Assembly (NCBI GenBank): GCA_034509735.1
Contig: JACGWO010000002.1
Span: 51,643,115 to 51,707,114, forward strand
Source: Sesamum alatum
Lineage: Eukaryota; Streptophyta; Magnoliopsida; Lamiales; Pedaliaceae
DNA length: 64,000 nt
Reading direction: 5' to 3'
The position numbers were made by a program, and so were the translations under genes. This document shows positions 58,200 through 64,000 of this stretch, one piece after another; positions within the stretch are counted from its first letter, which is position 1, and each line of letters opens with the position of its first letter. The notes beneath the pieces are model-generated. The model saw nothing but the letters and a program-made list of their open reading frames with translations, was not told the DNA's origin and searched no databases.

Positions 58200-61100
58200 A
58201 TGGCTTCTAATATGGAGCCAGTAGCAGTGACTTCACAGAAGCATGATCCAGCATGGAAGCATTGCCAAATGTTTAAAAATGGGGACAGGGTTCAGCTCAA
58301 GTGTATATATTGTGGAAAAATTTTCAAGGGTGGTGGGATTCACAGGATTAAAGAACACCTGGCTGGCCAGAAAGGGAATGCGGCCACTTGTTTAAGAGTT
58401 CAACCGGACGTACGGTTGCAAATGCTTGAGAGTCTGAATGGTGTTGCTGTCAAAAAGAGGAAAAAACAGAAACTTGCACAGGAGATGTCAGGCTATGATA
58501 ATACAAATACTGGCGGGGTTGAAGTAGTGAACAATCATTGTGGTTTGAATACAGAGATTGTGTTACTTCCTGTCCCTGAAATGATTGAACATGATGGGGA
58601 TGTGTATGCAAATAGAGAAGATGGTACGAGCAGCAAAACAAGTGGTAGAAAGAAAAAAGGGAGGGTTAGGAAAGCCCCTGATTTAGTTAACTCTAATACT
58701 GCAGCTTTAGCTAGTTTTCCCGCTATGAATTCGAAGAAAGTTAGCAATACAGTTCATATGGCAGTAGGCCGGTTTTTCTTCGATGTCGGATTGCCTGTTG
58801 ATGCTGTTAATTCTGCTTATTTTCAACCAATGATTGATGCAATTGCTTCTCAAGGCACAGGAGTTGTTGGCCCCTCGTACCATGATCTTAGGAGCTGGAT
58901 TTTGAAGAATTTAGTCCATGAAGTCAGAAATGATGTTGATCAATGTACAGGAGCTTGGGGGAGGACTGGTTGCTCGATTTTGGTAGATGAGTGGAATTCA
59001 GGGAAGGGTAAAACATTTGTCAACTTTTTGGTGTATTGTCCAGAAGGGACAATCTTTTTGAGGTCAGCTGATATATCACATGCGATAGATTCTACAGATG
59101 TCCTTTATGAATTGCTAAAGGAAACAGTGGACGAAGTTGGCTTGAGAAATGTTCTGCAAGTGATTACCAGCTGTGAAGATCGGTATGTTATTGCTGGGAA
59201 AAGACTCACAGACACTTATCCAACTGTTTTCTGGACACCATGTGCTGGTCGCTGCATTGATTTGATGCTTCAGGACCTAGGAGAACTTCCAACTGTGAAG
59301 ATGATACTTGACCAGGCAAAATCAATCTCGAGATACATCTACTCGAACAGTGTTGTTTTAAACATGATGAGGCGATACACATTTGGAGTGGATTTGGTTG
59401 ATCTAGGAACTACTCGTTCGTCTACTGATTTTATGACATTGAAAAGGATGGTGAATATCAGACATAATCTGCAGTCAATGATTACTTCTGAGGAGTGGAT
59501 GGAAAGCCCTTACTCAAAGAAATCGGAAGGTTTTGCAGTACTAGACACTATTAGTAGTCAGTCTTTCTGGTCCACATGTGCCTTGGTAACACGTTTAACA
59601 GATCCACTCTTGCGACTATTAAGGATAGTTAGTAGTGAAAAGAGGCCCGCCATGGGATTTGTTTATGTGGGATTGTATCGAGCCAAAGAGGCTATTAAGA
59701 AGGAACTTGTGAATAAGGAAGAATACTTAGTTTACTGGAACATCATAGATCGCAGGTGGGAACAACTTCAGCGCCACCCCCTTCATGCAGCAGGTTTCTA
59801 TCTGAATCCTAAATTCTTTTACAGCCTTGAGGGAGACACACATCTTCACGTTCGGTCACTAGTATATGATTGCATAGAGAAGCTGGTTCCTGACCCTAAG
59901 ATCCAAGATAAAATTATGAAGGAAACAGCCTCTTACCATGGTGGCGTAGGAGACTTTGGGCGGAAGATGGCTATCAGAGCTAGAGATACTTTGCTTCCCA
60001 GTGAGTCTACTTTCTGATGTGAAGTAATTTTTTCTCCCTGGTTCCATTAAGCAAATTTAGCCAACCACCTCTATTTTGCATAATGATAACCTTTTTAAAC
60101 CTGCATCCTGACCCCGTAAAGCTCAAACCAAACCCAATTAGGGAGAGGTGTCAATTTGTAAACGGAAGACGTGGAAGGTAGTCTTTTCCTTCTGAATCAA
60201 TACTTAAAACATGAGTTGTGCTGAAAAAGAAGATGTGGTTCTTATGGGACGTGTGGGTTCTGTTTATCTGTTTCTTTGTTTTTCATGTTTTACTGGTATT
60301 CAGTAATTGGTGTTTGAGCTGAAAATCTTCAGAAATGGTTGTATTGTAATCCGTAGCTAGAATGGTTGTCTTGTAATCCGTAGCTAGACATACACAAGAG
60401 TCAGCTATGGTTATACTTACGTCGGCACAAAAGTAAAACTTGTAATAAGCTGTTAAAAAGCTGCTTAAAAGATAATTTGGCATGTGCAATATGGCACCAT
60501 TTCGAACTTACTAATCCTGGTTAATGCTTAATATGGTTTGCATGTATGAATCAACTTATCTTTCTGCATTTTAATGTGATAGCTGAGTGGTGGCTAACAT
60601 ACGGTGGGGGATGCCCTAATTTGGCACGCTTGGCTATCCGCATTCTCAGTCAAACTTGCTGCTTGATCCATCACAAGCTAGATAAAATTCCTCTTGAACA
60701 CATGCATGAGAGGAAAAACAGCTTGGAGCATCAGAGGCTCAATGACCTTGTCTTTGTTCAATACAACATGTCCATGAAACACATGTAAGTGGAAAATTAG
60801 TTCTTCTCTTTGATATCTTCTGAAGTTAAGAAAGGTTAAAACCAAAATAAATTTGATCTTCCTAATCAATTTGTAGGGTTTCAAGTAACAAACAACAGGA
60901 AGCTGTGGATCCCATTTCTTATGAGCACATTGATATAGTTGATGACTGGGTCATGGAGACAGAATTATGCTCAGACGGCTCTGGGAATACAGAATGGATG
61001 GCTGTTGATCCGCCTTTAGGTAACGTAATGCTCTTAGGTCCACAGATTGATGATATTGAAGCCCTGGGTGCAGGTAATTTCAGCTATGTCTAGAGAAATA

Positions 61101-61232
61101 TGAATGAAATAATTTTATGTCTGGCGTCATTTACATTATTTTCCATTTGCAGGTTTTGATGATCATGAAATTTTTGTTGGGGTGAAAGATAGTGAAGAAG
61201 AAAATGGAGAAGAAAACATAGGCAACCACTAG
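58200..61232 (+). CDS. Domesticated hAT transposase-like BED zinc-finger protein
   Basis: Four coding exons (58200-60000, 60583-60784, 60877-61073 and 61153-61232) give 759 residues. The N-terminus has a BED-type finger (C35, C38, H48, H53) and a basic KKRKKQK stretch. A DUF659/RNase-H-like region follows (SILVDEWNSGKGKTF, WTPCAGRCIDLMLQDLG), then a hAT dimerisation region (TEWWLTYGGGCPNLARLAIR, LNDLVFVQYNM) and an acidic tail. It matches the Arabidopsis pair At3g22220/At4g15020 end to end, from memory. In active hAT enzymes the second catalytic Asp lies in a TDN motif; here the position reads T323-S324-C-E-D, so the site looks degenerate. With introns, a normal promoter and no terminal repeats, this is a host gene, probably a nuclear DNA-binding regulator of unknown target. 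Confidence 0.9.
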
Positions 61233-63838
61233 ATTCTTGCCAAAGCGACTTCCTTTTGCCAGGCAGCGGAGGAAAATGGATGGAGGCTGAGTTGAGAAAA
61301 CATCATTAATTAAGTTGCGAGCCTAATAAAATGAATACATAGCTTAGTTGGAACTGATTCTCTCTGTGAATTTGGAGGAGTTGTACAAACTTCATTCTCC
61401 CGCTGCAATCATGTGGAGCTAATAGCATAGTCTCTGAAGATATATTCAGTTTGCATCTGACTGTGGCATGAGCCCTGCCAAGAGGGGGCTCTGCTCTTAA
61501 TTCTCTTGTATCATATTCCTAAGGGCCATGAACTCGTGGTATAAAGGTCTCAAGGCTGAAAATAATCAAAGTTGTACATCACTCTGTCGAATAAAATAGT
61601 AAGTGTATACATGGACCTGTCAAAGAAATCAAGTTGGTTAATTAGGTATGAAAAATTGATAATTAGCTCCTGGAAATATGTTACACATGTCAATATTTGA
61701 GTACCATGTTCACAGCGAATGAAGCATACATGATGTACGGTTGCTGGCTGTATGCTCAGTTGCAAGATTTGTGTCTCTTATTATTGTTTTCTTTTTTTTA
61801 AATTTATTTGTTGTGCAATATAAGCATTCCTACATGTGTGACTAGCTAATGTATTTTCATTAACTTGCATTTCTGTGACTGGAACTAAGCACTTGACTGG
61901 AAGAAACTCCTAAAACATGAGCTGCACACCTGTGTTCTCTGTGAACACTTAGTTGACACTTAAGATGTTTTCCTTTTTTCTTTCCTTGTTTGTGGTTAAG
62001 ATTAAGCTCGGATGAAATGAGATCCTTATAGAGAACCGAATCGCTGTCGGGTGTTTACAACTGTAAGAATGAGCAAATTTATTATCATTTTGTTTATTTT
62101 TCTTGAAACACAACATTGTTTCTCATAGATGCTGGGATTTAGTGGCATCACCCTCAAAATCCAATCCTAGGTAATTTCTGAGTTGCAATGCTGAAGGATG
62201 CATCTTTCCTCTTTCTCAGTTGATGCTCTCCTCTTTCCCCGTGGTAGCTCTCACGTTGCACAGGTATGTTCTCTCATACTAGTGGTCTCTCATTCACTTG
62301 CTTTGTATGCTTTCTTCTTTGCTTTTCCTTTTCTCCTCTTTCTGCAGAATTGACGACACGTAGTTGAAATTCTAACTAAGGGAGTGAATATTATTATACC
62401 ATGTTCGTGGTCCCTCCATGAAATCTAATGTTATTAACTCCAATCCATAGAATAGAATCTTGTTTGATTAGTTCAGTGGTACCTGATGCCTTTAACATTG
62501 TGAAATGCCTTCCCTTGAAGAACTTATGCACTTTCGAAATAAATTTTGCTTAGATACTGGTGAGAAATGGATGGCAATCGTCTACTATTAGGCGCTTGTC
62601 TACATTCTCGTATGTCTTATGGTTCTGATAATAATCCAACAGGAGGTCTATTATAGATGCAGTTGGAAGCATATCTATTTGTGCATTGAAGTTCACTTTA
62701 GGTAATTCCAATACATTATTGATGAACACTGCTCCGGAGATAATACAAGTGTGAGTTTTCTTCCTTGTTTCGGAGTTCATTTTATTTTTCGATTTTCTGA
62801 CCTTGTATCTCAGCTCACCAAATGTATCCTCTTCAAATTTGAAATGAATAGAGAAGTGAACATGTTGTTGTTATCTTGATTTTCCTCTGTAATTTGTAAA
62901 TTTTCAAAAAGCAAAGGTGATTTTTGTGGATGATGTTGACGTTTCTTGTAGGTGTATGTGCGGCTTTTTAAAAAATAAAAGTGATTTGTGTAAATAGATT
63001 ATCGGTACGGGGCGCAGATGTAATTATCCCAAAACACAAAAGCAGACAACTTATAATGTCTGTGCCTGCCTGATGCCAGAAATACACGTAATCCTGGTGC
63101 TACAACCCAGCAATGAATCTGATGGACCGAAGAATTTGACAAGTAACAATATGTACAATATTATTGTCTTCCAGAAGTCAAAGTTAGTTAAAGTAATTTT
63201 ATTTCTGATTGAAATCCCAAAACACAGGTATTTAAGCAATGAATTTGACTAATTCCCAATATTATGAATTTTGACCTAATATTACTCAAACACACTACTA
63301 GTATTATTAAAATGTTAGGCCTACATGACAATTATAGAAAATATGCAAATTAAATAAAGTATTCTATCAAATGAAAATTTTCAGAAGACTAAAATTTAAA
63401 CCGTGGCTGAAAGAATGGAATCTTTGTTGATTCAGATGCTTTTAAATGTATGGTCGTCTCTTGTTCTACATCATTTATTTCTTTAAAAGATGCATAAAAT
63501 TGCAAGCCCATAATAAACCCTTTATTTCAGAGGAACGAAGTTGTCTTGGAGACGGGAGCACAAAATTCTTTGTTGATCACAATATTCTGAGATCCTGTTC
63601 TATATAATGATACGTTGGAATCCAATTCTGAAAAGATGAAGAAGCGTGGAGTAAGGATGATAACATAATTTATATACAAATACTATCAGCCAACTCTCAT
63701 GTAAAACTATGTTTGAAGTTGGGAATCAATAATAATATACAGATTAACATACAAAAGATTAACAAGAATGGAACAAGTAGTAGTAGCATTTGCATTTTAC
63801 TACTATTCCTTAATATCCAACTTCCACTCCCCTCCACT
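61233..63838. other. Intergenic DNA downstream of the BED/hAT gene
   Basis: The 3' UTR to about 61.6 kb, then AT-rich sequence. A minus-strand frame at 62550-62780 (including NFNAQIDMLPTASIID and NVDKRLIVDDCHPF) looks somewhat protein-like but is isolated. A short exon-like piece near 62220-62262 ends at CACAG|GTATG. Neither could be assigned. Confidence 0.45.
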
Positions 63839-64000
63839 TTAGGAAGATAACGGAGGCGAGCCAGCTTCAAGATCTACATCCCCTTCCCCCTCTACCGACC
63901 ACCATGTCGATGGATACGAGTGGACAGAGTCCTCAAAACCGGGGCTGCCACGCCTCCCGTTATCCTCAACCTTCTTAACATCAAATTCGCCAGACGCTGC
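63839..64000 (-). CDS. C-terminal end of an unrecognised minus-strand gene (partial)
   Basis: Read on the minus strand from the window edge, an uninterrupted frame encodes at least 53 residues, including EFDVKKVEDNGRRGSPGF, STWWSVEGEGDVDLEAG and the end SPPLSS before TAA (63839-63841). The segment is markedly GC-richer than the flank and the composition is protein-like (acidic, Gly/Ser-rich). The start and any upstream exons lie beyond 64000. No family was recognised; the segment could be the acidic tail of a larger protein. Confidence 0.6.
   Translation of the reverse strand, partial: AASGEFDVKKVEDNGRRGSPGFEDSVHSYPSTWWSVEGEGDVDLEAGSPPLSS

Noticed and set aside
1..64000. CRISPR arrays, bacterial operons, phage or organelle insertions
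   Set aside because: No spaced direct repeats, no polycistronic gene arrangement, and no chloroplast or mitochondrial gene sequence was recognised.

Overview
This window is nuclear DNA from a flowering plant, almost certainly a eudicot. The genes are intron-bearing with GT-AG splice sites, the intergenic DNA is very AT-rich with many microsatellites, and the proteins are plant families (RTFL/DVL peptide, SDIR1-type RING protein, suberin-type GPAT, thaumatin-like protein, ELC/VPS23, domesticated hAT protein). The species cannot be named from the sequence. No bacterial-type operons, CRISPR arrays, rRNA genes or intact tRNA genes were seen.

Layout. 1-0.7 kb: promoter and leader of a minus-strand gene whose coding part lies left of the window. 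0.8-11.3 kb: gene-free DNA with CACTA-type small elements, a tRNA-derived SINE and fold-back elements. 11.4-11.7 kb: a 93-aa RTFL/DVL peptide gene (+). 14.1-19 kb: a perfectly delimited CACTA-type MITE, a ~1 kb element with long inverted ends, and a ~3.2 kb non-autonomous Helitron that appears to carry host exon fragments. 20.7-24.3 kb: FKBP20-1 (+). 25.1-30.1 kb: SDIR1 (-, eight coding exons). 34.2-35.4 kb: RING-H2/DUF1117 E3 ligase, RHC2A/RDUF type (-). 35.7-47.8 kb: gene-free, with a second Helitron candidate and an LTR remnant. 48.0-49.7 kb: GPAT5/7-type acyltransferase (+). 50.3-52.1 kb: two more MITE copies and a SINE candidate. 52.5-53.3 kb: thaumatin-like protein (+). 55.5-56.7 kb: ELC/VPS23A, an ESCRT-I subunit (-). 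57.7-61.2 kb: a BED/hAT-derived gene (+), with a Helitron 3' end just upstream of its promoter. 63.8-64.0 kb: C-terminal end of an unrecognised minus-strand gene.

The genes do not form one pathway. The RTFL, FKBP20-1, SDIR1 and RHC2A set does match a conserved block: from memory, Arabidopsis At3g55515-At3g55520-At3g55530 and the duplicate region At2g39705-At2g39720. Two membrane or RING E3 ligases, an ESCRT-I ubiquitin binder, a cell-wall lipid enzyme and a PR-5 protein give the window a loose stress and ubiquitin flavour, but that is chance proximity as far as the sequence shows.

The most interesting observations are the exon-carrying Helitron, an alternative FKBP20-1 C-terminus encoded by reading into intron 3, an upstream ORF that stops five bases before the FKBP20-1 start codon, a four-copy MITE family with exact target-site duplications, and a domesticated hAT protein whose catalytic motif is degenerate. 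I see no clear evidence of a wholly new biological system.
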